Shown piece by piece: positions 36,470 to 43,856 of a stretch of 43,856 nt of DNA (within the stretch, counting starts at the first letter, position 1; each line of letters starts with the position of its first letter). A program made the translations under genes and the position numbers. The notes beneath the pieces are model-generated. The model was not told the origin of the DNA. It saw only the letters and a list, made by a program, of their open reading frames with translations, and ran no database searches. Source of the stretch: Halieaceae bacterium (GTDB lineage: Bacteria > Pseudomonadota > Gammaproteobacteria > Pseudomonadales > Halieaceae); assembly GCA_008081075.1 (NCBI GenBank), contig VMDB01000041.1, forward strand, positions 1 through 43,856. The letters run 5' to 3'.

Positions 36470-36859
36470 TCAGGGTTCGAAATGGAGAACTTGAACAGCG
36501 GCGTCTCTGGATTGCCCGGCAGCGGTGAGTTGGCGCAGATAGTTGTGCCAGTAACGATCCTGGTTCTCGGCAAGGTCACGGAGATAGGACCAGCTGTACA
36601 ACCCCGAATCGTGGCCGTCATCAAAAGCGATTTGGACGGCATAATGTCCCACCGGCTCAATGCCCTTGATGCCAACGGCTGCTTTGCCAGTTTGCAGGGT
36701 TTCCTGTCCCGGGGCGTGTCCGCGAACCTCTGCGGAGGGCGAGTAGACCCGAAGAAATTCCGCGCTGAGTTTGAAGGCGGCACCGTCATCGAAGTCCAGC
36801 TCAAGCATGCGCTGGCTCTTCGAATAGTGGAGTCGACTCACACGGTGTTGCCCTGACAC
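36470..36859 (-). CDS. DUF971 (gamma-butyrobetaine hydroxylase-like N-terminal domain) protein
   Basis: A 129-residue protein of the DUF971 family, related to the N-terminal domain of gamma-butyrobetaine hydroxylase but lacking the dioxygenase domain. Conserved parts are LELDFDDGAAFKLSAEFLRV, then HYAVQIAFDDGHDSGLYSW and YLRDL. Most relatives have a zinc-binding site whose cysteines are hard to see here. A role in iron-sulfur or metal handling has been proposed for the fold but is unproven. The gene starts two bases after the SPOR-protein stop. In related bacteria it usually follows hslU, which is missing here. Confidence 0.85.
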   Translation of the reverse strand: MSGQHRVSRLHYSKSQRMLELDFDDGAAFKLSAEFLRVYSPSAEVRGHAPGQETLQTGKAAVGIKGIEPVGHYAVQIAFDDGHDSGLYSWSYLRDLAENQDRYWHNYLRQLTAAGQSRDAAVQVLHFEP

Positions 36860-36861
36860 AG

Positions 36862-37449
36862 TTACCGCACTTCGCCCGCAGGCTGTGGCTCGCGTTTGAG
36901 TAGTAGCGTATCCATATCTGCCTCAGCGGTCAGGGTCCGCGCCCGCGCCATTTCCGAACGACTCGCAAAGGGCCCAAGATATACCCGAAACCAGCGCCCA
37001 TTGTCTCCCTCTCCCGCTTCAATAGAGGCGTCGAGTCCGAGCAACGCCAACTCTCCTCGACGGCGATCGGCATCTGATTCCTTGCGAAAAGAGCCTACCT
37101 GCAACAAGTATTGTGCATTATCACGACGCGGGGACTGTAAATCAGCGGGTTCAATTTCAGGGTTCAGATCCAGCTCCTGATTGGGCAGCACTTCGTAAAA
37201 ATCGAAACGCGGTCCGGTTTCTATTTGAAGATTGGGGGGTGACGCAGCTATTGCGCGCGCGGGTTCCTCGGGTTGCTGTGACCAATGTGCAGCGCCCAGA
37301 CTGGCAAGGACGCCCGCAACGCAGCCCGCTGCGAAGCCCTGCAGGTGCGCCGCTGAAAGCGTAGGCGGTGCACTCGCGGCACCAGATCGGCTAGCGGCGC
37401 CGCGAGGGGATCCGGTTTTTTGTCGGGGCTTTGTTGCGCTTTTGGCCAT
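36862..37449 (-). CDS. SPOR-domain (FtsN-like) membrane protein
   Basis: A 195-residue bitopic protein. A Lys/Arg-rich N-terminus (AKSATKPRQKTGSPRG) is followed by one membrane helix (LQGFAAGCVAGVLASLGAAH), a Pro/Glu-rich periplasmic linker, and a C-terminal SPOR domain (YLLQVGSFRKESDADRRRGE ... WFRVYLGPFASRSEMARART) that binds denuded glycan strands at the septum. The architecture and its place directly behind argS are those of FtsN, the division trigger; but the key short essential segment of E. coli FtsN is not obvious, so a general SPOR protein remains possible. The gene begins one base after argS. Confidence 0.88.
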   Translation of the reverse strand: MAKSATKPRQKTGSPRGAASRSGAASAPPTLSAAHLQGFAAGCVAGVLASLGAAHWSQQPEEPARAIAASPPNLQIETGPRFDFYEVLPNQELDLNPEIEPADLQSPRRDNAQYLLQVGSFRKESDADRRRGELALLGLDASIEAGEGDNGRWFRVYLGPFASRSEMARARTLTAEADMDTLLLKREPQPAGEVR

Positions 37450-37450
37450 A

Positions 37451-39136
37451 TCACATGGTATCCGGTGCAGAGACTCCCAACAGGTTCAGACCGTTGGCAA
37501 TGACCTGTTGGGTGGCGGCCACCAGCGCAAGCCGGGCACGCTGAATATCGGGCTCGGCGTCCAGAATGTGATGGGCGTTATAAAAAGCATGGAAGTCTGA
37601 CGCGGCCTGCCGCAGGTAGTTAGCGACGTCATGTGGCTCGAGGCGCTCTGCCGCGGTGGCAACGACCTCCGGGAATCGGCCCAGTGTGATCGCAAGTGTC
37701 AGGGCCTCCGGCTCACAGAGGCAGTCGAGGTGCTCGAGACCCGCCGCTTCTGCCCCATCCCCCAGCGCAGACTGGGCTTTACGGCGAATGCTTGCGGCCC
37801 GGGCGTGGGCATATTGAATGTAGTAAACCGGGTTTTCGTTGCTCTTTGCCAGCGCCAGATCTACATCGAAGGTGAGCTGCGACGAGGGCGCGCGGGCCAC
37901 AAGAAAATACCGGGTCGCGTCGCACCCCACCCAATCAATCAGGTCGCGCAGGGTGACATAGCTGCCCGCGCGTTTGGACAGCTTTACCTCGGTGCCATCG
38001 CGCATCACGGTGACCATTTGATGCAATACGTACTCGGGCCAACCCTTAGGAATACCGGCGTCCAAGCCCTGTAAGCCCGCGCGCACGCGAGTGATAGTAC
38101 TGTGATGATCAGCGCCTTGCTCATTGATGACGCGTTCAAAGCCCCGCTGCCACTTGTTCAGGTGGTAGGCCACGTCGGGGACAAAATAGGTGTACCCCCC
38201 CTCGCTCTTGCGCATGACACGGTCTTTGTCATCACCGAAAGAAGAGGTTCTCAACCAGAGCGCATTATCCTGCTCAAAGGTGTGGCCGGATCGAACGAGC
38301 GTTGAGACTGTCTCGTCAACGGCTCCGCTGTCATAGAGTGAGGATTCCAGGAAATAATGATCAAAGGCCACGGCGAAGGCACGGAGATCCTGATCCTGTT
38401 CCCGACGCAGACAGGCGACGGCAAAATCTCTGATCGCATCCAAATCGTTAACGTCGCCAGACGCGGTAATTTCCCGGTCGGCCGCCTGCACGGTTTCTGC
38501 AGCCATGAACGCGTTGGCGACGTCCTGAATGTAACTGCCCTGGTAGCCGTCCTCGGGCCAGTCGGTATCGTCGGGACTCTTGCCCATCGCCCGAGCCTGC
38601 ACCGACAACGCCAGATTCTGGATCTGCTGACCCGCGTCGTTGTAATAAAACTCTCGCTGCACCGCCCATCCAGTGGCGTCCAATAAGCGACCGAGGCAAT
38701 CGCCGATGGCTGCTCCGCGACCGTGGCCCACATGTAACGGCCCGGTTGGGTTAGCAGAGACAAACTCCACCTGAACTTTCCGACCTTCACCAATGTTGGT
38801 CTGTCCAAAGGTCGATCGCTCAGAAAATATCCTGCTGATGATTTCTGTGTGACGCTCTGGGTTGATAAAAAAGTTAATAAATCCCGGTCCCGCAATATCG
38901 GCGCTGGCAATCAGGGCGTTGATGGGTAGGGCGTCTATGACCTGCTGGGCGAGGTCTCGCGGCGCCAAACCTGCGCGCTTCGCCATTACCATGGCCACGT
39001 TACAGGACAGATCGCCATGAGCCGGATCTTTTGGGTGGTCAATTTGCGGTGGCGCCTCTGGCACGTCTGCCAGTGTGCCTTGCGATACCAGTTGTTCCAG
39101 CGCAGAGGAAATCAGCGCAGCCAGTTCAGCTTTCAT
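37451..39136 (-). CDS. argS: Arginyl-tRNA synthetase
   Basis: A 561-residue class I aminoacyl-tRNA synthetase. The HIGH motif appears as [20 protein letters not shown] and the KMSK equivalent as [12 protein letters not shown]. The N-terminal additional domain (tRNA D-loop recognition) occupies about residues 1-110, and the C-terminal anticodon-binding DALR domain ends with [15 protein letters not shown], a family signature. The enzyme needs tRNA for amino-acid activation. It lies between priA and the SPOR gene, on the same strand, as in Pseudomonas. Confidence 0.97.
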   Translation of the reverse strand: MKAELAALISSALEQLVSQGTLADVPEAPPQIDHPKDPAHGDLSCNVAMVMAKRAGLAPRDLAQQVIDALPINALIASADIAGPGFINFFINPERHTEIISRIFSERSTFGQTNIGEGRKVQVEFVSANPTGPLHVGHGRGAAIGDCLGRLLDATGWAVQREFYYNDAGQQIQNLALSVQARAMGKSPDDTDWPEDGYQGSYIQDVANAFMAAETVQAADREITASGDVNDLDAIRDFAVACLRREQDQDLRAFAVAFDHYFLESSLYDSGAVDETVSTLVRSGHTFEQDNALWLRTSSFGDDKDRVMRKSEGGYTYFVPDVAYHLNKWQRGFERVINEQGADHHSTITRVRAGLQGLDAGIPKGWPEYVLHQMVTVMRDGTEVKLSKRAGSYVTLRDLIDWVGCDATRYFLVARAPSSQLTFDVDLALAKSNENPVYYIQYAHARAASIRRKAQSALGDGAEAAGLEHLDCLCEPEALTLAITLGRFPEVVATAAERLEPHDVANYLRQAASDFHAFYNAHHILDAEPDIQRARLALVAATQQVIANGLNLLGVSAPDTM

Positions 39137-39229
39137 GGTCGTCCTGTTAGAGGTTCTCCGTGCTCGCTGAGCCCGAAGCTTGGGGCGCCTATTATTACTG
39201 ACCTGTCGCGAAGGCTCCAGCCAAGGAAG

Positions 39230-41440
39230 TCACAAGCTTTCGTAGGGATCAATATCGATTGACCAACTCAGGCCGCCCGAGTGACGAGAGGCTTCTGCTT
39301 CTGCCACCAGTGAGGCGATGAGCGCAGCCAGCGCGGGGCGCGAGGGTCCAGCCACAACCAGTTGGCTGCGGAAACGATCTTTGCGCCTTGCCATCGCGGC
39401 GGGCAAGGGGCCTATAACGCGGCAGTGCCCCGTTGGTGTCACCCTGGCTTTAATGCGCTGAAGAAATTCGAGCCCTGTCGCTCGCGTTTTGCTGTCACAC
39501 CGGATCACACCCAATGCACCGTAGGGTGGGAGCGCTGACTCGGCGCGCAGTGACAGCAAGGTTGCCAGTTGCGAATGATAGGGCGCATCGAGATTGCGAA
39601 TTAACGTGTGCTCAGGCTGCCGGGTTTGGATAAGCACTGACCCTCGTTTGCCGGCGCGGCCCGCGCGGCCACTGACTTGCGTCAAAAGCTGCAGCAGCCG
39701 CTCCTCACCGCGAAAGTCAGGACTGAAAAGCAGTGCATCGGCGTCGACGATGGCTACCAGCGTGACATGAGGAAAGTGGTGCCCTTTGCTCAGCATCTGG
39801 GTGCCCACCAGCAGCACCGGTTTTCCGGTATCGAGCTGCTCTATCAGCTTTGGCATGGCTCCTCTCGTTGCCATGGTATCGCTGTCGACGCGAATCACCG
39901 GATAATCAGCGAAGTGCTCGCTGAGAAAAGCTTCCGCCTGCTGCGTGCCGAGGCCGGTTCCCAGTAAGCGGTTGCTCTGGCATCCCGGGCACCGTGCGGG
40001 TAACGCGATCCGGTCTCCACAATGGTGACACTGAAGGCCCGGCGGCGACTTATGCAGCGTCATGCGGGCATCGCAATGATTACATTCACTACTCCAGCCG
40101 CAGTCATGGCACACCAGCGCGTGGGCAAACCCGCGACGGTTTAGAAAAAGCAGCACCTGATTACCGTCGTGTAATGTGCGTTCCACAGCATCGAGGAGTT
40201 CTCGAGATAAACCCGCCGTCAGTTCCAGACCTCGGATGTCGATCAGCCGCTGCTGTGGAAGGGCGCCCGCGCCGGCACGTTGTGTAAGGATGTGCCGCCG
40301 GTAGCGATCGCGATCAGCATTGAGCCAGCTTTCCAGACTGGGTGTGGCGCTCCCCAATATCGCCGGGCAATCTTCCAGTTGCGCTCGCTTGATAGCCACA
40401 TCTCGAGCCGAGTACCGCAGGCCATCCTGTTGTACAAAAGCGGCGTCGTGTTCCTCGTCGACAATAATGAGGCCAGGTTTATTGAGGGGAACAAAGACCG
40501 CTGATCGCGTGCCCAGAATAATAGCGGCTTTACCATTGCGGGCTGCCGCCCAAGCGCGGTCGCGCGCGGCGTCTCCAATTCCCGAGTGGAGCGCCAATAC
40601 TGGCGCATCAAATCGTGCTTCAAAGCGCGCGAGGGTCTGCGGTGTCAGGGCAATCTCGGGCAGCAGCACCAGTACCTGCCGGTCTTGTTTCAGGCAGGCC
40701 GCAATACACTGCAGGTAAACTTCAGTTTTGCCGCTGCCTGTGACGCCATAAAGCAGATGCACCGAGAACTGGCCGAGCGCGTTGGTGATCGCGTCAATTG
40801 CATCGGACTGTTCGGGATTGGCTCGCAAGTGTGGGGTTCGCTCGCGCCAACATACTGTGTTGACAACATCGCAACGGATCGCCAAATCCTTGCTGATGAG
40901 CGCGTTGGCCAGTGGGCGGCTGAATCCTTCGGTAACCAGTTGTTTGAAACTGATCGGACCCGCCGCGAGTCGCTGCACCAGCGCGGCTTGTCGCGGCGCC
41001 TGATGGGGCGCGCCTTCCGGGAGACCGCGGCCGCGCTCGTTCAACATCAGCCCGGGTTCTTCCAGTGGGTGTTCCGGCTTACCGCGACGCTCACCCGGAG
41101 AGAGCCCCAGTGGCAGGACCTCACCCAGTGGGTGTTGGTAATAGGTTGCCGTCCATATGAGCAGTTCAAAGAGTGATGGAGGGAATAACGGCTCGGTGTC
41201 GATAACCGATGTCACGCGACGCAAGCGCTTGGGATCAACATCGCTGTCTGCTCCCTGAGACACTAAAAATGCGATAACAGAACGACTGCCGAAGGGGAGT
41301 TTGATCCGAATGCCCGGCGCGGGGTTGGGGCCGCCTTCTTCCGGTGACCAATAGTCAAAGGACCGGCGGAGCGGCGTAGGTACGGCGCAGCGCCATATAA
41401 CTGGCGCGCCATGGTTGTCAGGTGCAGTTAAATTCGACAT
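39230..41440 (-). CDS. priA: Primosomal protein N' (replication restart helicase PriA)
   Basis: A superfamily 2 helicase (3-prime to 5-prime) that reloads DnaB at collapsed forks. The track start is a TTG at 41455; the ATG at 41440 gives 736 residues (E. coli 732) and is preferred, though neither has a good ribosome binding site. N-terminal 3-prime-DNA-binding domain; Walker A GVTGSGKTEVYL; DEEH box in IVDEEHDAA; zinc-binding region with CxxC pairs (CHDCGWSSECNHC, CHHCGDR, ARCPGC); motifs GTQMLSKGHHFPHV and QVSGRAGRAGKRGSV. It is divergent from rpmE, 131 bases away. Confidence 0.96.
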   Translation of the reverse strand: MSNLTAPDNHGAPVIWRCAVPTPLRRSFDYWSPEEGGPNPAPGIRIKLPFGSRSVIAFLVSQGADSDVDPKRLRRVTSVIDTEPLFPPSLFELLIWTATYYQHPLGEVLPLGLSPGERRGKPEHPLEEPGLMLNERGRGLPEGAPHQAPRQAALVQRLAAGPISFKQLVTEGFSRPLANALISKDLAIRCDVVNTVCWRERTPHLRANPEQSDAIDAITNALGQFSVHLLYGVTGSGKTEVYLQCIAACLKQDRQVLVLLPEIALTPQTLARFEARFDAPVLALHSGIGDAARDRAWAAARNGKAAIILGTRSAVFVPLNKPGLIIVDEEHDAAFVQQDGLRYSARDVAIKRAQLEDCPAILGSATPSLESWLNADRDRYRRHILTQRAGAGALPQQRLIDIRGLELTAGLSRELLDAVERTLHDGNQVLLFLNRRGFAHALVCHDCGWSSECNHCDARMTLHKSPPGLQCHHCGDRIALPARCPGCQSNRLLGTGLGTQQAEAFLSEHFADYPVIRVDSDTMATRGAMPKLIEQLDTGKPVLLVGTQMLSKGHHFPHVTLVAIVDADALLFSPDFRGEERLLQLLTQVSGRAGRAGKRGSVLIQTRQPEHTLIRNLDAPYHSQLATLLSLRAESALPPYGALGVIRCDSKTRATGLEFLQRIKARVTPTGHCRVIGPLPAAMARRKDRFRSQLVVAGPSRPALAALIASLVAEAEASRHSGGLSWSIDIDPYESL

Positions 41441-41502
41441 GGTGACAGCGGACAAATCTTCGACAGCAGTGTACTAGAGCGTGGCAGTGGCTGTATTCCA
41501 TG

Positions 41503-41530
41503 TTGCTATCGGTGTCGGCTCTGGTATTAT
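41503..41530 (+). promoter_or_regulatory. Sigma-70 promoter of rpmE
   Basis: TTGCTA (41503-41508), 16 bases, then TATTAT (41525-41530), with TGG just upstream (extended -10). The expected start near 41537 gives a leader of about 35 bases to the ATG. Confidence 0.65.
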
Positions 41531-41571
41531 CCGCCCTCTTTTTTTGGCCCCTAGCGCCGACGGAGGTTGGC

Positions 41572-41787
41572 ATGAAAGCAGACATTCACCCGCAGTATGG
41601 CGATATTACTGCCAAGTGCAGTTGTGGCAACGAGATCAAAACCCGCTCTACTCTGGGCGCCGATATTTCTCTGGACGTATGCAGCCAGTGCCATCCGTTC
41701 TATACCGGCAAGCAGAAGATCGTCGATACCGGCGGTCGGGTTGACCGCTTCAACAAGCGTTTTGGCGGCCGCAGCCTCAAGCAGTAA
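41572..41787 (+). CDS. rpmE: 50S ribosomal protein L31 (zinc-binding type)
   Basis: A 71-residue ribosomal protein. The track ORF begins at 41500 but the true ATG is 41572, with GGAGG eight bases upstream. All four zinc cysteines are retained: C16, C18, C37 and C40 (CSCGN and [10 protein letters not shown]), so it is the C+ form as in E. coli RpmE, in contrast to the zinc-free paralogue (YkgM) used under zinc limitation. [14 protein letters not shown] is the conserved C-terminal segment. It is monocistronic and ends in a strong terminator. Confidence 0.98.
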   Translation: MKADIHPQYGDITAKCSCGNEIKTRSTLGADISLDVCSQCHPFYTGKQKIVDTGGRVDRFNKRFGGRSLKQ

Positions 41788-41801
41788 GGGATGTTGTATT
41801 C

Positions 41802-41833
41802 AAAAAAACGCCGGCTTTTGCCGGCGTTTTTTT
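41802..41833. terminator. Bidirectional intrinsic terminator between rpmE and ponA
   Basis: AAAAAAACGCCGGC - TTTT - GCCGGCGTTTTTTT is a perfect hairpin flanked by A and T runs. It serves both converging genes; the ponA stop codon begins in its T run. Confidence 0.94.
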
Positions 41834-43856
41834 TAGAAAATTTGTTCCAGATCATCAGTTCCGAGGGCCTGGCCAGAATCGCTGGCCCAGCCGGGCAAGG
41901 ACTCCTCGAGGAAGTACTCCATGAGGCTGCCCTCGGGCTGACCGCGGACCCGCAGCCCCGACTCGGCATCGACACGAAGCCGCACAATGCCCGGTGGCAT
42001 GGGCGGATTCGGCTGCGCAGGTGGCAGCGCCTCGCGCATGTAGTCAATCCAGATAGGTAGCGCGGCGGTGCCACCAAACTCTCTTCTGCCCAGCGGGCTG
42101 TAGTCATCGAACCCAACCCATGCGGTCGTAATTAAATCGCGATTGAATCCCGAGAACCACGCATCTCTCGGCCCGTTGGTGGTGCCCGTTTTGCCGCCGA
42201 TGTCATCGCGTTCCAGAACTCTGGCCCGACGGCCAGTGCCGCGCTGAATGGCGTCGCGCAGGAAGGAAGAGACGATAAAGGCCACTCGTGGATCCATGAC
42301 CCTCTCGGCGGCGCGTACTTCGGGAACGGCGGTTCCAAGGATGTCCTCCATACGAACCTCTTCGGCGTTGCCGTTATCGGTCGTGGCGCATTCGGGGCAG
42401 GCCACCAGTGGATCAGCCGCGTAAACAATGTCCCCCTGCGCGTTCTCGATACGCTCGATGAGCCAAGGCTCCACTTTGAAACCCTCGTTAGCGAGGATGG
42501 CATACCCTGCTGCGACCTCAATTGGGGTAAAGGCGTGCGTTCCCAGCGCCAGCGTTAAATTCGCCTGCATATCCTCAGTGTTGAAGCCCAATCGTTCCAC
42601 GTAGCGGATAAAAGGTCCTATGCCGACACGCTGCAGTACGCGGATCGACACAAGATTGCGCGAAAATGCTAGGGCCTCCCGCAATCGGGTGGGGCCGTAG
42701 AATTTGCCGCTGTCATTCTCCGGTCTCCAGATTTCTGCTGCGGCGATATTGTCGAGCACCACAGGCGCGTCGTTAATGACGGTCGACGGGGTAATGCCCG
42801 CCGAGAGCGCGCTGGCATACAAAAACGGTTTGAAATTAGAGCCCGGTTGCCGACGGGCTTGGGTCGCCCGATTGAACTTTGAGAGTTCGAAACCCATGCC
42901 GCCGACCAGCGCGCGAATCGCGCCGTGCTTGGGATCGAGAGACACCAATGCCGCCTGCGCTTGGGGGACCTGACTCAACCGCCACCCATTGGCTGTTTCG
43001 AGGACTCTGATCAGATCTCCTTGGGCCACAAGGTCAGACACCGTCTTTTCTGGGGCCGCGGTCGAGTTAACACTGCGGTAGCGCCGCACTGCATTCAGAT
43101 CGCCCTCCCAGGTAAGAGAGATAACGTCACCAGATTTGGTCAATACGGTGACCATACTGTCGCCGACCTCGGTAACGATCCCGGGCTGAAGCTCGGCAAT
43201 GGTCGGCATTTCCTGCAGCGCTTGTTGCCAGCGGTCAGTGGTTTCAGCTTCGGTTTCCCCATCGCGGGGCGCGAGGCGCCGTTCCGGTCCGCGCCACCCA
43301 TGGCGCCAGTCGTAGGTTCGCAGGCCCGCCAGCAGCGCATCTCTGGCGGCTTGCTGTTGTTTTGCATCGACGGTGGTATACACGACATAGCCGTCGTTGT
43401 ATGCCGCGTTACCGAAACGCGCCACCATTTCACGCCGGACCATTTCAGCGACATAGTCGGCATCAACCTCAACAACCTGACCAAAAAAAGCCGCGGTCAC
43501 GGGCGTAGCCTGCGCCGCATCGCGCTCGGCCTCGGTGATCATGCCCAGATTTTCCATTCGACCGAGAATCCAGTCGCGCCGGATCTTGCCCTTTTCTGGG
43601 TTGCTGAGCGGGTTGTTGCGCGAGGGCGCTTTGGGCACACCAGCGAGCATGGCGTGTTGCGCCAGATCGAGTTCTGCAAGGGATTTTCCGTAGTAGGTTT
43701 CCGCCGCCGCCTCAAAACCATAGGCGCGGTGCCCCAGAAACACGCGGTTAACGTAGAGCTCGAAAATTTCTTCTTTACTCAGGCGTGCCTCGATCTGGAG
43801 CGCGAGCAGGATCTCCGTGAACTTTCTGATAAAGGTTTGGTCCAGCGTCAAAAAGT
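41833..43856 (-). CDS. ponA: Penicillin-binding protein 1A (partial, N-terminus outside window)
   Basis: A class A bifunctional PBP polymerising and cross-linking peptidoglycan at the inner membrane. The reading frame stays open to the right edge; the track start at 43851 is an internal TTG, as TFIRKFTEILLALQIE is mid-domain sequence of GT51. About 674 residues are visible. Glycosyltransferase: KEEIFELYVNRVFLGHRAYG. OB-like insert (residues about 210-290 of this fragment). Transpeptidase: SNFK (GSNFKPFLYAS), SRN, and KTGT (GGKTGTTNGP). A CPEC pair sits before the third motif. The catalytic Glu of GT51 and the membrane anchor lie outside the window. Confidence 0.96.
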   Translation of the reverse strand, partial: FLTLDQTFIRKFTEILLALQIEARLSKEEIFELYVNRVFLGHRAYGFEAAAETYYGKSLAELDLAQHAMLAGVPKAPSRNNPLSNPEKGKIRRDWILGRMENLGMITEAERDAAQATPVTAAFFGQVVEVDADYVAEMVRREMVARFGNAAYNDGYVVYTTVDAKQQQAARDALLAGLRTYDWRHGWRGPERRLAPRDGETEAETTDRWQQALQEMPTIAELQPGIVTEVGDSMVTVLTKSGDVISLTWEGDLNAVRRYRSVNSTAAPEKTVSDLVAQGDLIRVLETANGWRLSQVPQAQAALVSLDPKHGAIRALVGGMGFELSKFNRATQARRQPGSNFKPFLYASALSAGITPSTVINDAPVVLDNIAAAEIWRPENDSGKFYGPTRLREALAFSRNLVSIRVLQRVGIGPFIRYVERLGFNTEDMQANLTLALGTHAFTPIEVAAGYAILANEGFKVEPWLIERIENAQGDIVYAADPLVACPECATTDNGNAEEVRMEDILGTAVPEVRAAERVMDPRVAFIVSSFLRDAIQRGTGRRARVLERDDIGGKTGTTNGPRDAWFSGFNRDLITTAWVGFDDYSPLGRREFGGTAALPIWIDYMREALPPAQPNPPMPPGIVRLRVDAESGLRVRGQPEGSLMEYFLEESLPGWASDSGQALGTDDLEQIF

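Noticed and set aside
38251-38910. 219-residue minus-strand ORF inside argS in another frame
   Set aside because: argS is intact in its own frame with all motifs; this is an alternative-frame shadow with Arg/Ser/Pro-rich sequence.
1-43856. Search for CRISPR arrays, tRNA or rRNA genes, insertion sequences and prophage genes
   Set aside because: No regularly spaced repeats, cloverleaf genes, transposases, integrases or phage structural genes were seen; all long intervals are accounted for by housekeeping genes.

Overview
The window is an ordinary, gene-dense stretch of a gammaproteobacterial chromosome with moderately high GC, mostly housekeeping genes and no sign of phage, insertion sequence, CRISPR or tRNA. 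Gene order strongly recalls Pseudomonas and its marine relatives: gpmI-envC-ctpA, rhodanese-grxC-secB, ntrBC/glnA/typA, rpmE/priA/argS/SPOR and ubiEJB-hisIE-tatABC. The three-gene proton-translocating transhydrogenase and the ECF/ChrR photooxidative-stress cluster fit a marine, possibly light-exposed gammaproteobacterium such as the OM60/NOR5 (Halieaceae) group. That taxonomic guess is inference; no marker gene here proves it.

Layout. 1-3340 (minus): gpmI, envC and the start of ctpA. 3523-5814 (plus): a FieF-like metal exporter, then rhodanese-grxC-secB. 5829-10468 (minus): ntrC, ntrB, a DUF4124 protein and glnA. The glnA upstream region holds a consensus sigma-54 promoter, a consensus IHF site and two NtrC operators; a third NtrC operator precedes DUF4124-ntrB-ntrC. 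10853-19451 (mostly plus): typA, parC, serB, efp and epmA, with an elaA-like acetyltransferase and an AhpA/Smp-like membrane protein on the minus strand.

19482-26219 is the most interesting part. A minus-strand run (flavoprotein, DUF1365, cyclopropane-fatty-acid-synthase-type methyltransferase, NhaC antiporter, thioesterase) is divergent from an ECF sigma factor and its ChrR cupin anti-sigma. The first three genes with ECF/ChrR form a known singlet-oxygen / fatty-acid modification set; the tight coupling to an antiporter and a thioesterase is less expected. 26354-29143 (plus) encodes PntAA-PntAB-PntB and ends in a strong terminator.

29239-43856 (almost all minus): an MsbA-related ABC exporter, tatC-tatB-tatA, hisE-hisI, ubiB-ubiJ-ubiE, a DUF971 protein, a SPOR/FtsN-like protein, argS and priA. 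rpmE is divergent from priA and converges through a terminator on ponA (PBP1A), which runs off the right edge. The hslVU pair, usual between the SPOR gene and the DUF971 gene in related bacteria, is absent here.

Start codons were moved from the longest-ORF start where a ribosome binding site, family alignment from memory or a neighbouring gene overlap argued for it; these choices are stated per gene.
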